DNA of 64,000 bases, taken from IMG/VR virus record IMGVR_UViG_3300030107_002828, positions 2,919-66,918 of that record. One strand, given 5' to 3'. Source of the DNA: a virus. The position numbers and the translations under genes were made by a program. Below, piece by piece: positions 29,842 to 39,131 of the stretch. How positions within the stretch are numbered: the first letter of the stretch is position 1; each line of letters opens with the position of its first letter. Under the pieces are notes generated by a model that was given only the letters and a program-made list of their open reading frames with translations, was not told the origin of the DNA and ran no database searches.

Positions 29842-30936
29842 ATGCCTTATATTCAGAAATGGGGAGTTTCGCGTTTAAACGCAGTATCACCATTAAACAA
29901 TAATGGTTTTGGTCCTATAGCAGGAACAGGTAAAGACAGTGAGGTATTTAAAGCAAATTTCCCTACTGTAGATACTGATCCTGATAGCGATGTTGATATT
30001 ATTCAACAAAATAATGATATTTCTACAAATCAAAAAGATCCTAATTTTGCAAAAAATTTCTTTGCAAGTGAACAAGCAAGTAGAGAAGAAGATGAAGAAA
30101 TGGAAGCTAAAGGTTTTAAAAGAGATCCTGTAAATAATGAGTGGGTTGATGCTGAAGGATTTGATAAACTTATGACTGAAAATAAAGATGATTATAGAAA
30201 TAGATACTTTAATATAGTTGATCACAGCCAAGGAGATACTCTTGCTGGTAAAGTTAAAACTTTATTAACTGAACCTTCAGCAGTACTTGACAAGGTAAGA
30301 TCATTTTTACCGGGAGCTACTGATGAACTAAAAGAAAGAATGAAAGATATTAAGGGTAGTAATAAAGATTTTTTTACTGGTCTTAGAAAAACTGCTGAAG
30401 CCTCAGATGCAGGAAGCGATAGTGCGCGTGAAACTTTGTATGGTAGTGGATTTTCTGGTGGTACAAACATGATTAGAAACGAAGCGGCGAATTGGATTCC
30501 TCAGAATGTTGCAATGCAAACTGGATCAGATATAGGAGGTAATTTAAGAGCAGCATATGAAGGCGGTGCTTATCATCCATCTGGTAGAGTAATACCTAAA
30601 GAATGGAGTGATAAACCTCAACACAATTTAACAGCAGCTGCACAAGATGCTTCTTTATATTTACCAGCAATTACAGGGGCATTGAAGAACACATCATATG
30701 GTAAAAAATTTAACCTAGCTAATAAAATTTATGGTAAACTTTGGAAAGGAGATAAAGGCATAAACACTTTAAAATATTTTACAGGAAAAGAAAAAAGTAA
30801 AGATTTTTTTGGAAGTACTAAAGACTTAGCTACATCTACAGTAACTAGCCCAAGTATGAAACCAGGAGCGATTAGCGGTATATTTGGAGCAACTACTAAA
30901 GCTGCAAGTTGGTTAGCTAATAAATTTAAAGATTAA
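29842..30936 (+). CDS. SPL-tagged protein, 364 aa
   Basis: A 364-residue protein starting MPYIQKWGVSRLNAVSPLNN, a diverged form of the tag. The middle is acidic and helical; the C-terminal part has an Ala/Leu-rich amphipathic segment (AAAQDASLYLPAITGALKNT) and a Lys/Gly-rich end with SWLANKF. It may associate with membranes or the capsid interior. No enzyme motif identified. Confidence 0.6.
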   Translation: MPYIQKWGVSRLNAVSPLNNNGFGPIAGTGKDSEVFKANFPTVDTDPDSDVDIIQQNNDISTNQKDPNFAKNFFASEQASREEDEEMEAKGFKRDPVNNEWVDAEGFDKLMTENKDDYRNRYFNIVDHSQGDTLAGKVKTLLTEPSAVLDKVRSFLPGATDELKERMKDIKGSNKDFFTGLRKTAEASDAGSDSARETLYGSGFSGGTNMIRNEAANWIPQNVAMQTGSDIGGNLRAAYEGGAYHPSGRVIPKEWSDKPQHNLTAAAQDASLYLPAITGALKNTSYGKKFNLANKIYGKLWKGDKGINTLKYFTGKEKSKDFFGSTKDLATSTVTSPSMKPGAISGIFGATTKAASWLANKFKD

Positions 30937-30937
30937 T

Positions 30938-31258
30938 ATGGCGTTTAAAATGAAACCTCCGTTTGAAAAACAACCTCCAATTTATGAGAGAGAATTAGAA
31001 GAAGGATGTTTAGGTAAAGGTAATAAAAATGGAACTATATTAATATCAGAAGATTTACCGCTTAAAGATCATGAAAGCATAATTGATCATGAAAAAGTTC
31101 ATTTAGATCAAATAAAAAGAGGTGATCTTTGGTATGATGATGAAGCTGTTTATTGGAAAGGTAAAAAATATAGTAGATCTAAAATGAAGGAAGGTAATCC
31201 TGATTTACCTTGGGAAAAAGAAGCTTACAACAAAACAGACGATTACGAAAAACTATAA
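30938..31258 (+). CDS. Small HExxH zinc-metallopeptidase-like protein, 106 aa
   Basis: A 106-residue protein starting MAFKMKPPFEKQPP. It carries H51-E52-K53-V54-H55 in IIDHEKVHLDQIKRG and, about 40 residues on, E93/E95 in PWEKEAY, the spacing of a gluzincin third ligand. The fold fits DUF4157-like minimal zincins. It is encoded between the SPL-tagged genes and the holin, with a stop-start spacing of 1 base. It could cleave virion or host proteins; activity is inferred only from the motif. Confidence 0.65.
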   Translation: MAFKMKPPFEKQPPIYERELEEGCLGKGNKNGTILISEDLPLKDHESIIDHEKVHLDQIKRGDLWYDDEAVYWKGKKYSRSKMKEGNPDLPWEKEAYNKTDDYEKL

Positions 31259-31262
31259 TAAA

Positions 31263-31406
31263 ATGAAATCAAAAGGTTTAGGTGATACAGTAGAAAAATT
31301 TACAAAAGCAACAGGAATAAAAAAATTAGCAGAAAGTATACCTGGAGGATGTGGATGTCAGTCAAGAAAAGAAAAATTAAATAACTTATTTCCTTACAAT
31401 AAATAA
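31263..31406 (+). CDS. Small conserved protein before the holin, 47 aa
   Basis: A 47-residue protein (starts M-K-S-K-G-L-G-D-T-V-E-K-F-T-K-A-T-G) with a GGCGCQSRKEKLNNLFPY C-terminus. Genes of this shape (GDTxEKxTKATGIK then CGC-RK-LN-FPY) commonly sit just before 3-TM holins in Bacteroidota phages, and this one lies 1 base before such a holin gene. Two Cys may bind metal. A lysis-module accessory role is inference. Confidence 0.75.
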   Translation: MKSKGLGDTVEKFTKATGIKKLAESIPGGCGCQSRKEKLNNLFPYNK

Positions 31407-31407
31407 C

Positions 31408-31863
31408 ATGTCAAAAAAGAAATTTAAAGATACAACTGTTGGACAACTATTATTTGGTGCTGCTTCTGTAATAAATCCTACTTTAGGAAATGTATTACAA
31501 GGAGTAACTTCACCAAAAGAAGCTATTGAAGCTATAACTAAATCAGATGCTCCTGCAGATGATAAAATAAAATTACAACAGATAATATACGAACAACAAA
31601 ATAAAGAAATAGAAGCTATAACTTCAAGATGGGAGGCTGATTCAATGTCAGATTCTTGGTGGAGTAAAAACGTGCGTCCATTAGTTTTAGTATGGTGTAT
31701 AGTTATATTTTCATTAGCTGGTATTTTAGATAGTATAGAAACATTACCATTTCATATAAACGAATTATGGAATGATACTTTTGAGAAAATAATGATGTCA
31801 GTTGTTTTAGCCTATTTTGGTGGACGAAGTAGTGAAAAAGTAACCAGCATATTTAAAAAGTAA
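31408..31863 (+). CDS. Holin of the 3-TM (GTA holin) type
   Basis: A 151-residue protein with the hallmark RWEADSMSDSWWSKNVRPL segment, followed by TM helices LVLVWCIVIFSLAGIL and IMMSVVLAYFGGRSS, and a basic end (SSEKVTSIFKK). This matches the 3-TM holin family found in Bacteroidota phages. It should make inner-membrane lesions to time lysis. No endolysin is visible beside it; the lysin must be elsewhere or hidden in another protein. Confidence 0.85.
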   Translation: MSKKKFKDTTVGQLLFGAASVINPTLGNVLQGVTSPKEAIEAITKSDAPADDKIKLQQIIYEQQNKEIEAITSRWEADSMSDSWWSKNVRPLVLVWCIVIFSLAGILDSIETLPFHINELWNDTFEKIMMSVVLAYFGGRSSEKVTSIFKK

Positions 31864-31923
31864 AATCACAAATTAATAGGTGATAAATATATAGAGTAAT
31901 AATAATAATTAAAATCAAATCAA

Positions 31924-32190
31924 ATGGCAAAAAAAGCAAAAGCAAAAGAAATTAAAAAAATAACTTCAGAAGAATTAGAACAAATTAAAGAACAACAATC
32001 AAATATTCAAAGAGTATTAGTTGATTTAGGTTCGTTAGAAGCTAAAAAAATTGAAGTATTAGATAGTTACAAAGATTTTTTAGGTAAATTAGAAGTAACT
32101 AAAAAAGAACTAGAAGAAAAATATGGTCAAGTTAATATTAATTTAACTGACGGTAGTTATACTATGATAGAGGAAAAAGAAACTAAGTAA
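31924..32190 (+). CDS. Small coiled-coil protein, 88 aa
   Basis: An 88-residue lysine- and glutamate-rich coiled coil (starts MAKKAKAKEIKK; heptads from about residue 16 to 70), ending in a VNINLTDGSYTMIEE strand segment. Similar coiled-coil proteins follow holins in related phages. It may be a spanin-like or scaffold accessory; not demonstrable. Confidence 0.65.
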   Translation: MAKKAKAKEIKKITSEELEQIKEQQSNIQRVLVDLGSLEAKKIEVLDSYKDFLGKLEVTKKELEEKYGQVNINLTDGSYTMIEEKETK

Positions 32191-32191
32191 A

Positions 32192-32419
32192 ATGAACTCT
32201 ATTATAAGAAAAATAAGTATAGGCGCGGACTATAAAAACGAAGCTATGCATTATTCTATAGGTCAATCCGTTTATGGTGGCCATGTAATACATAGTATTA
32301 GTTTAAATGAAGAAGATAATTCTTATAATATTTATATTAAAAAAGAGGACGAAGTAATGCCATGGAAAAAATTTAATTCCAATATGGCTATTTCTGTTGA
32401 ATATGATTTAGAATATTAA
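32192..32419 (+). CDS. Hypothetical beta-rich protein, 75 aa
   Basis: A 75-residue protein with a beta-type pattern (YSIGQSVYGGHVIHSISL, then YNIYIKKEDEVMPWKKF). It starts 1 base after the preceding gene and its stop overlaps the next start by 1 base (TAATG). Function unknown. Confidence 0.65.
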   Translation: MNSIIRKISIGADYKNEAMHYSIGQSVYGGHVIHSISLNEEDNSYNIYIKKEDEVMPWKKFNSNMAISVEYDLEY

Positions 32420-33024
32420 TGAATAGTATATATGATTTTATTATAAAACCTAAGAATAATAGGTATAATAATGAAGTTGAAATAGGTGATAAAAAACTTA
32501 TAGTTAACGCAAGTATTGAAGATCATAAAATGGTAAGTAGGCACGCTATAGTCGTGTCTACTCCATTAGTTTATTGTACTGATATTAAAGTAGGAGATGA
32601 AATTATTATTCATCATAATATATTTAGAAGATGGTATGATATAAAAGGAAAAGAAAGAAATAGTTCTCAGTATTTTAAAGAAAATAAATATTTTTGCAAA
32701 CCTAATCAAATATATTTATACAAAAAAAATAATACTTGGCATCCATTTATGAATAGATGTTTTGTAATGCCTATAAAAGATAATAATTCTCTAACATTAG
32801 ATTTAGAAAAAAAATGTATTGGGATATTAAAAATAGGTAATAATGAATTAGAGGCATCTAATATTAATCCAGGGGATCTAGTTGGTTATAAACCAGGGAA
32901 AGAATGGGAGTTTATTATAGATGGTCAAAGAATTTATTGTATGAAATCAAATGATATTGTTATAAAGTATGAGCACAAAGGAAACGAAAAAGAATATAAT
33001 CCAAGCTGGGCAAGTAGCAGTTAA
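32419..33024 (+). CDS. Beta-barrel protein, possible second Cpn10-like chaperonin cofactor, 201 aa
   Basis: A 201-residue protein with two apparent copies of a Cpn10-type beta core: HKMVSRHAIVVSTPLVY then DIKVGDEIIIHHNIFRRW in the first half, and GILKIGN then INPGDLVGYKPGKEWEFIIDG with MKSNDIVIKYEHKG near the end. The VGDEIIIHHNIF and NDIVIKYEHK strands mimic the GDxVxx and NVVVV elements of GroES. No clear mobile loop with GG is seen, so GroEL docking is unproven. It overlaps the next gene by 56 bases. Confidence 0.45.
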   Translation: MNSIYDFIIKPKNNRYNNEVEIGDKKLIVNASIEDHKMVSRHAIVVSTPLVYCTDIKVGDEIIIHHNIFRRWYDIKGKERNSSQYFKENKYFCKPNQIYLYKKNNTWHPFMNRCFVMPIKDNNSLTLDLEKKCIGILKIGNNELEASNINPGDLVGYKPGKEWEFIIDGQRIYCMKSNDIVIKYEHKGNEKEYNPSWASSS

Positions 33025-33244
33025 AGAATTAATTAAAGTTGCTAAAGAACCTATTATAGATTATGGTCCAGATATTTCCGCAGATAGATTAAAAAATGCT
33101 GCAGCTACTAAAAAACTAGCTATATTTGATGCTTTTGAAATATTAAATAGATTAGAAGAAGAAAAAAATATGTTAGAAGACAAACCTAAAGAAGAAAAAA
33201 AAGAAAAAACTTTTAAAGGTTTTGCTGAAGGGAGGTCTAAATAA
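32969..33244 (+). CDS. Small helical protein before terminase, possible terminase small subunit
   Basis: A 91-residue helical protein (starts MSTKETKKNIIQAGQVAVKE) placed directly before and 1 base overlapping the terminase large subunit, the typical position of a terminase small subunit or its accessory. Residues 40-70 (RLKNAAATKKLAIFDAFEILNRLEEE) form a helix-rich core and the tail is lysine-rich. No helix-turn-helix can be asserted. It begins inside the previous gene, overlapping 56 bases. Confidence 0.5.
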   Translation: MSTKETKKNIIQAGQVAVKELIKVAKEPIIDYGPDISADRLKNAAATKKLAIFDAFEILNRLEEEKNMLEDKPKEEKKEKTFKGFAEGRSK

Positions 33245-35454
33245 TGTATAAGCAAGTATTATATAAGGTATTAGATAATCATATTAAACCTAAAATTATT
33301 AATCGATTAAATCGGTATAGTAAATGGGAATATGGTTATAACAAAGAACATGATGTTATAGTTATATCTAAAACAGGAAAAATAGGTGAAATATATGAGA
33401 TACAAAATCTTAAAATAGCTTTACCTAAAGAAGAAAAAGTTCATAAATTTGAAAATAATAAATGGACTAAAACTGAATATCCCAAAGCATTAAGTAGAAT
33501 CAAAACTGTTTTTGATTGGAAAGAATATCCAGAAGATTTTAAAGAAAAATGGTTTGAATATATTGATGAAGAGTTTAAAAGACGTGAAGAAGGATTTTGG
33601 TTTTATAATAAAGATAAAGCAACTTATTTAACTGGTACTCATTACATGTATTTACAATGGAGTAAAATAGATGTTGGAGCACCTGATTTTAGAGAAGCAA
33701 ATAGATTATTCTTTTTATTTTGGGAAGCATGTAAAGCTGATACAAGATGTTATGGAATGTGTTATCTTAAAAACCGTAGATCTGGTTTTTCATTCATGGC
33801 TTCAGGAGAAATTGTTAATTTGGCAAGTATATCAAGTGATTCAAGATATGGAATATTATCTAAAACTGGACCTGATGCAAAAAAGATGTTTACCGATAAG
33901 GTTGTACCAATATCTGTAAATTATCCTTTCTTTTTTAAACCTATTCAAGATGGTATGGATAGACCTAAAACAGAATTAGCATATAGAGTTCCAGCTTCTA
34001 AATTTACTAGAAGAAAGATAGAACAAGGAAGCGAAGCAATAGATTTACAAGGATTAGATACAACTATTGACTGGAAAAACACAGGTGATAACTCTTATGA
34101 TGGTGAAAAACTAAAGTTATTAGTACATGATGAATCAGGTAAATGGGAAAAACCAAACAATATTTTAAACAACTGGAGAGTTACCAAAACTACCTTAAGA
34201 TTAGGTTCTAGAATTATTGGTAAATGTATGATGGGATCAACTTCTAACGCATTAGATAAAGGTGGTAGAAACTTTAAAAAATTATATGATAGCTCAGATG
34301 TTACAAAAAGAAACCGCAATGGACAGACTAGCTCGGGATTATATTCTTTGTTCATACCTATGGAATGGAACTACGAAGGATACATTGATTCTTATGGCTT
34401 ACCTGTCTTCAATACCCCAACTAATGAAGTCCAAGGACCGCAAGGAGAATTTATCGATCTTGGAGTCATCGAATATTGGGAAAATGAAGTTGATGGATTA
34501 AAAAACGATCAAGATGCTTTAAATGAATTTTATCGACAATTTCCTCGAACTACTAAGCATGCTTTTAGAGATGAATCTAAATCATCATTATTTAATTTAA
34601 CTAAAATTTATCAACAAATAGATTTTAACGAAGACGCGAATAATAAAGCTTTAGTTACTCAAGGTAATTTTATGTGGGAAAACGGAATTAAAGATAGTAA
34701 AGTAGCGTTTTATCCTAATAATACAGGTAGATTTTTTATAACTTGGATTCCAGGTAAAAATTTACAAAATAGATTTATAGAAAAAAATGGTATTAAATAT
34801 CCTGGTAATGAACATATGGGCGCATTCGGTTGTGATCCTTATGATATATCGGGTACTGTAGATAAAAGAGGGTCTAATGGATCTCTTCATGGTTTAACTA
34901 AGTTTAGTATGGAAAATGCTCCACCAGATCATTTCTTTTTAGAGTATATAGCTAGACCACAAACAGCTGAAATATTTTTTGAAGATGTATTAATGGCGTG
35001 TATATTTTATGGGATGCCAATACTAGCAGAAAATAATAAACCAAGATTATTATATCATTTTAAAAGACGAGGATATAGAGGTTTTTCAATGAACAGACCA
35101 GATAAATTTAGAAATAAATTATCTGTAACAGAAAGAGAAATAGGTGGAATACCTAATTCAAGTGAAGATATAAAACAAGCTCATGCTGCAGCTATAGAAT
35201 CTTATATAGAAACAAAAATAGGTTTTAATGGAGATGCTTATGGAGATATGTACTTCCAAAGAACCTTAGAAGATTGGTCTGCTTTTGATATAAATAATAG
35301 AACTAAACATGATGCGTCTATTAGCTCTGGTTTAGCTTTAATTGCTTGTAATAAAAATAGATACGCTCCAATGAGTAGAAGAAAACGTGATTCAATTGAC
35401 TTAGGTATTAAAAAATATAACAACAAAGGATTGGTCTCAAAAATAATTAACTAA
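33244..35454 (+). CDS. terL: Terminase large subunit (packaging ATPase-nuclease)
   Basis: A 736-residue DNA-packaging motor. The ATPase domain has TGTHYMYLQWSKID, a non-canonical Walker A KNRRSGFSF near residues 176-184, Walker B LLVHDES near 292 and a MMGSTSNALDKGG coupling motif. The RNase H-like nuclease has AFGCDPYD near residue 528 and later acidic residues. The divergent Walker A and overall layout resemble terminases of crAss-like and related Bacteroidota phages. It is followed immediately by the portal gene. Confidence 0.9.
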   Translation: MYKQVLYKVLDNHIKPKIINRLNRYSKWEYGYNKEHDVIVISKTGKIGEIYEIQNLKIALPKEEKVHKFENNKWTKTEYPKALSRIKTVFDWKEYPEDFKEKWFEYIDEEFKRREEGFWFYNKDKATYLTGTHYMYLQWSKIDVGAPDFREANRLFFLFWEACKADTRCYGMCYLKNRRSGFSFMASGEIVNLASISSDSRYGILSKTGPDAKKMFTDKVVPISVNYPFFFKPIQDGMDRPKTELAYRVPASKFTRRKIEQGSEAIDLQGLDTTIDWKNTGDNSYDGEKLKLLVHDESGKWEKPNNILNNWRVTKTTLRLGSRIIGKCMMGSTSNALDKGGRNFKKLYDSSDVTKRNRNGQTSSGLYSLFIPMEWNYEGYIDSYGLPVFNTPTNEVQGPQGEFIDLGVIEYWENEVDGLKNDQDALNEFYRQFPRTTKHAFRDESKSSLFNLTKIYQQIDFNEDANNKALVTQGNFMWENGIKDSKVAFYPNNTGRFFITWIPGKNLQNRFIEKNGIKYPGNEHMGAFGCDPYDISGTVDKRGSNGSLHGLTKFSMENAPPDHFFLEYIARPQTAEIFFEDVLMACIFYGMPILAENNKPRLLYHFKRRGYRGFSMNRPDKFRNKLSVTEREIGGIPNSSEDIKQAHAAAIESYIETKIGFNGDAYGDMYFQRTLEDWSAFDINNRTKHDASISSGLALIACNKNRYAPMSRRKRDSIDLGIKKYNNKGLVSKIIN

Positions 35455-37839
35455 ATGAATATATACGCAAATCCAAATAGCGCATTTCCGAGCCAAGTAG
35501 TTCCAGATGCTGAAAAATCTTCCATTGACTATGGTAGAAGAGTTGCACAAGCTATTGAAAGTGAGTGGTGGAGGCAAGGTGGCAATGGCACTAGATTTGC
35601 TTCGTCTTATAATCAATTTCATACATTAAGATTATATGCTCGTGGTGAGCAACCAGTTCAAAAATATAAAGACGAATTAGCTATTAATGGTGATATGTCT
35701 TATCTTAATTTAGATTGGAAACCTGTTCCAGTAATTTCTAAATTTGTAGATATTGTAGTAAATGGTTTATCTGAGAAACAATTTGAAATTAATGCTTACG
35801 CTCAAGATCCTATTTCTTTAAAGAAAAGAACAGATTACGCTAGTGCTATCTTACAAGATATGATGGCTAAACCCTATTTAGATAATCTTCAAGCAACATT
35901 AGGTGTTAGTGAATATCAAAGTCCAGATCCAGCTAATCTTCCAGAAAATGAAGAAGAATTAGATCTTCACATGCAGTTAAGTTATAAACAATCTATAGAA
36001 ATTGCTCAAGAAGAAGTAATAGATAATACTTTAGCAAAAAATAAATATCCTAATATTAAGAAAAGATTTTTCTATGATTTAGTTACTTTAGGTATTGGTG
36101 CAGTAAAAACTGATTGGAACAAAGCTAATGGAGTTACAATTGATTATGTTGATCCATCTCGATTAATATATTCTTACACTGAAGATCCTAATTTTGAAGA
36201 TATATATTATGTAGGAGAAGTTAAACAATTAACTATTCCTGAAATAGCTAAACAATTTCCTCATTTAACAGAAGAACAATTAGATAGAATTTCTAAAACT
36301 AAAGGTTATCAAAACGAAAGATTATATGGTTGGCAAACTTATGATCCCGATACAGTTCAAATTTTATTTTTTGAATACAAGACTTATAATACTCAAGTAT
36401 TTAAAATAAAACAAACTGAAAGTGGTTTAGAAAAAGCATTAGAAAAACCTGATACATTTAATCCTCCTAAAAATGATAAATTTGAAAGAGTAGAAAGAAA
36501 AATAGAAGTTCTATATAAAGGAGTGAAATGTATAGGTAATAATGAATTAATAGAGTGGAAATTGTCTGAAAACATGACAAGACCTTTTGCAGATACTACT
36601 AAAGTAGAAATGAGTTATGCTATTGCTGCTCCTCGTATGTATAAAGGAAGAATTAATTCTATAGTTAGTAAAATAACTGGGTTTGCTGATATGATTCAAT
36701 TAACTCATTTAAAACTACAACAAGTAATTGCAAGAATGGTACCAGACGGTGTATTCTTAGATATGGATGGTTTAGCAGAAGTTGATTTAGGTAATGGTAC
36801 TAATTATAATCCAGCTGAAGCATTGAATATGTATTTCCAAACTGGTAGTATTGTTGGTAGATCATTAACTCAAGAAGGTGAAATGAATCCAGGTAAAGTA
36901 CCTATTCAAGAACTACAAACATCTTCTGGTGGTCAAAAAATATCTAGTTTAATACAAACTTATCAGTATTATTTACAACTAATAAGAGATGTGACCGGAC
37001 TTAATGAAGCTAGAGATGGATCTGTACCTGATAAAAATACTTTAGTTGGTTTACAAAAAATGGCAGCTAATCAATCCAATATTGCTACTAAGCATATATT
37101 AAATGCTGGATTATGGTTAACAACTAGAACATGTGAAAATGTAACTTTAAAAGTTGCTGATTCATTAAAATTCCCTCTTACTCTAAATTCTTTAAAGAGT
37201 TCTATATCTACTTATAATGTAGGCACCTTGTCAGAGATACAAAATTTAAATCAGCATGATTTTGGTATTTATCTTAAATTAGAACCAGAAGAAGAAGAAA
37301 AAGGAATGTTAGAACAAAATATTCAAATGTCTCTTCAACAAGGAGGTATTGATTTAGAAGATGCTATTGATATTCGTCAAGTTAAAAATATAAAATTAGC
37401 TAACGATATGTTAAAGCAAAAACGCAAAAAAGCAGCTAAAGCTAAACAGCAGCAAGAGCAAGCTATGGTACAAGCCCAAGAACAAGCTAAAGCTGCAGCT
37501 GATCAAGCTAGAGCTCAAGCAGAAATGCAAAAACAACAAGCTCTTACATCTTCGCAGGTTCAATTTGAACAAGCTAAAAACCAAATGGAAATTCAAAGGT
37601 TACAAACTGCTTCTCAAATTAAACAACAAGAAATGCAGATACAACATCAATTTGATTTAGAATTAAAACAAATGGAAGTTGAAGCTATGAAAGCTAAAGA
37701 AGCAGCGATAGAAGATCGTAAAGATAAGAGAACCAAAATAGAAGGTACTCAACAAAGTCGAATGATTGATCAAAGAAATAATGATTTAATGCCAATTGAC
37801 TTTGAAAAACAAACTCCGGGTGTACAACCGGGTATTTAA
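35455..37839 (+). CDS. Portal protein
   Basis: A 794-residue protein directly after terminase, the usual portal position. It starts MNIYANPNSAFPSQ; conserved-looking portal segments are WKPVPVISKFVDIVVNGL, NRF-like KRFFYDLVTLGIGAVKTDW, DYVDPSRLIYSY and GLNEARDGS with an LQKMAANQSN helix (barrel region). The last 150 residues are a Gln/Ala/Lys-rich coiled coil. It should form the dodecameric ring for DNA entry and tail attachment. Size and features match large Bacteroidota phage portals. Confidence 0.87.
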   Translation: MNIYANPNSAFPSQVVPDAEKSSIDYGRRVAQAIESEWWRQGGNGTRFASSYNQFHTLRLYARGEQPVQKYKDELAINGDMSYLNLDWKPVPVISKFVDIVVNGLSEKQFEINAYAQDPISLKKRTDYASAILQDMMAKPYLDNLQATLGVSEYQSPDPANLPENEEELDLHMQLSYKQSIEIAQEEVIDNTLAKNKYPNIKKRFFYDLVTLGIGAVKTDWNKANGVTIDYVDPSRLIYSYTEDPNFEDIYYVGEVKQLTIPEIAKQFPHLTEEQLDRISKTKGYQNERLYGWQTYDPDTVQILFFEYKTYNTQVFKIKQTESGLEKALEKPDTFNPPKNDKFERVERKIEVLYKGVKCIGNNELIEWKLSENMTRPFADTTKVEMSYAIAAPRMYKGRINSIVSKITGFADMIQLTHLKLQQVIARMVPDGVFLDMDGLAEVDLGNGTNYNPAEALNMYFQTGSIVGRSLTQEGEMNPGKVPIQELQTSSGGQKISSLIQTYQYYLQLIRDVTGLNEARDGSVPDKNTLVGLQKMAANQSNIATKHILNAGLWLTTRTCENVTLKVADSLKFPLTLNSLKSSISTYNVGTLSEIQNLNQHDFGIYLKLEPEEEEKGMLEQNIQMSLQQGGIDLEDAIDIRQVKNIKLANDMLKQKRKKAAKAKQQQEQAMVQAQEQAKAAADQARAQAEMQKQQALTSSQVQFEQAKNQMEIQRLQTASQIKQQEMQIQHQFDLELKQMEVEAMKAKEAAIEDRKDKRTKIEGTQQSRMIDQRNNDLMPIDFEKQTPGVQPGI

Positions 37840-37860
37840 TTAATTTTATAATATTATATT

Positions 37861-39120
37861 ATGTCAAAAACAGAAACAAAACCTGAGGTAGCTTCAGAAG
37901 CTACTAAAGAAGGTGGAGATATGAAAATCTCTAAACCTAAATTTGATAAGTTTAAAGCAAAAAAAGATGAACCTTATAAAATAGATTTATCTAAAGTAGA
38001 TACTTCATTAGAAGCTAATACTAAAATAGAAGAACCTATCAAAGTAGATTTAAGTAAAAAAGAAGAAATAGAAACAAAAAAAGAAGACGATGCCATTCCA
38101 ATCGGAGAAACAAAAGAACTATCTGATGATCAACGAACCGGAGATATACCAGAAGTGGAAAAAGAAATACGGGACGGGGATACAGAGGATAAGCAAGTAC
38201 AAGAGTCCGAATCGCCTATTGTCGAAATTTCAGAAGAAACAGAAAAACTTGTAGAATCACAAGTTGCAGAAACACCTATACAAGAAAAAACTAATTTACC
38301 AGAAAATATAAATAAATTAGTTAATTTTATGAATGAAACAGGTGGAACTGTAGAAGATTATGTAAGACTTAACGCTGATTATTCAGGCGTAAATGATGAT
38401 GCTTTATTAAGAGAGTATTATACAAAAACAAAACCTCATTTAGACAAAGAAGAAATTAACTTTATTTTAGAAGAAAATTTTATCTTTGATGATGAGATTG
38501 ACGAAGAGCGAGACGTCAAACGAAAAAAACTTGCTAAAAAAGAAGCGGTAGCAGAAGCTAAATACTTTTTAGAGGAAATGAAACAAAAATATTACGACGA
38601 GATCAAGTTGAGGCCCGGAGTAAATCAAGACCAACAAAAAGCTATGGAATTCTTCGACCGTTATAACAAAGAACAGGAAGTAGCTACGCAAAGGCATAAA
38701 AAATTCCTTGACACTACTAAACAGATGTTCTCTGATGAATTCAAAGGTTTTGATTTCGAAGTTGGAGAAAAGAAGTATAGATACGGTGTAAAGGATCCCA
38801 GTGCTGTTGCAGAGAATCAATCTAATTTAAACAACTTCGTCGAGAGGTTCTTGGATAAAGAAGGTAATGTTAAAGATACGAGAGGTTATCATAAAGCTAT
38901 ATATGCTGCACAGAATATAGATAAAATAGTAAATCATTTTTACGAACAAGGAAAATCTGATGGTATAAAAAATGTTGTAGAAGGTTCAAAAAACCCTACA
39001 ATTGATAAAGCGCGCTCAAGTGGCACGCAAGATATACACATTGGAGGATTTAAAGTTCGTGCTATTGATGGTGTAGATAGTTCAAAATTGAAAATTAAAC
39101 GAAGTAAATTTAACAATTAA
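37861..39120 (+). CDS. Probable scaffolding / head-assembly protein, 419 aa
   Basis: A 419-residue, very acidic protein between the portal and major capsid genes, where scaffolding proteins are encoded. Residues 1-150 are disordered and charged (many KVD, KEE, EET runs), then a helical core follows (about 160-330), and a basic tail ends the chain (KIKRSKFNN). No enzymatic motif. The role is inferred from position and composition; codons between 38500 and 38900 are a little less AT-biased. Confidence 0.65.
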   Translation: MSKTETKPEVASEATKEGGDMKISKPKFDKFKAKKDEPYKIDLSKVDTSLEANTKIEEPIKVDLSKKEEIETKKEDDAIPIGETKELSDDQRTGDIPEVEKEIRDGDTEDKQVQESESPIVEISEETEKLVESQVAETPIQEKTNLPENINKLVNFMNETGGTVEDYVRLNADYSGVNDDALLREYYTKTKPHLDKEEINFILEENFIFDDEIDEERDVKRKKLAKKEAVAEAKYFLEEMKQKYYDEIKLRPGVNQDQQKAMEFFDRYNKEQEVATQRHKKFLDTTKQMFSDEFKGFDFEVGEKKYRYGVKDPSAVAENQSNLNNFVERFLDKEGNVKDTRGYHKAIYAAQNIDKIVNHFYEQGKSDGIKNVVEGSKNPTIDKARSSGTQDIHIGGFKVRAIDGVDSSKLKIKRSKFNN

Positions 39121-39131
39121 AAACAATTATT

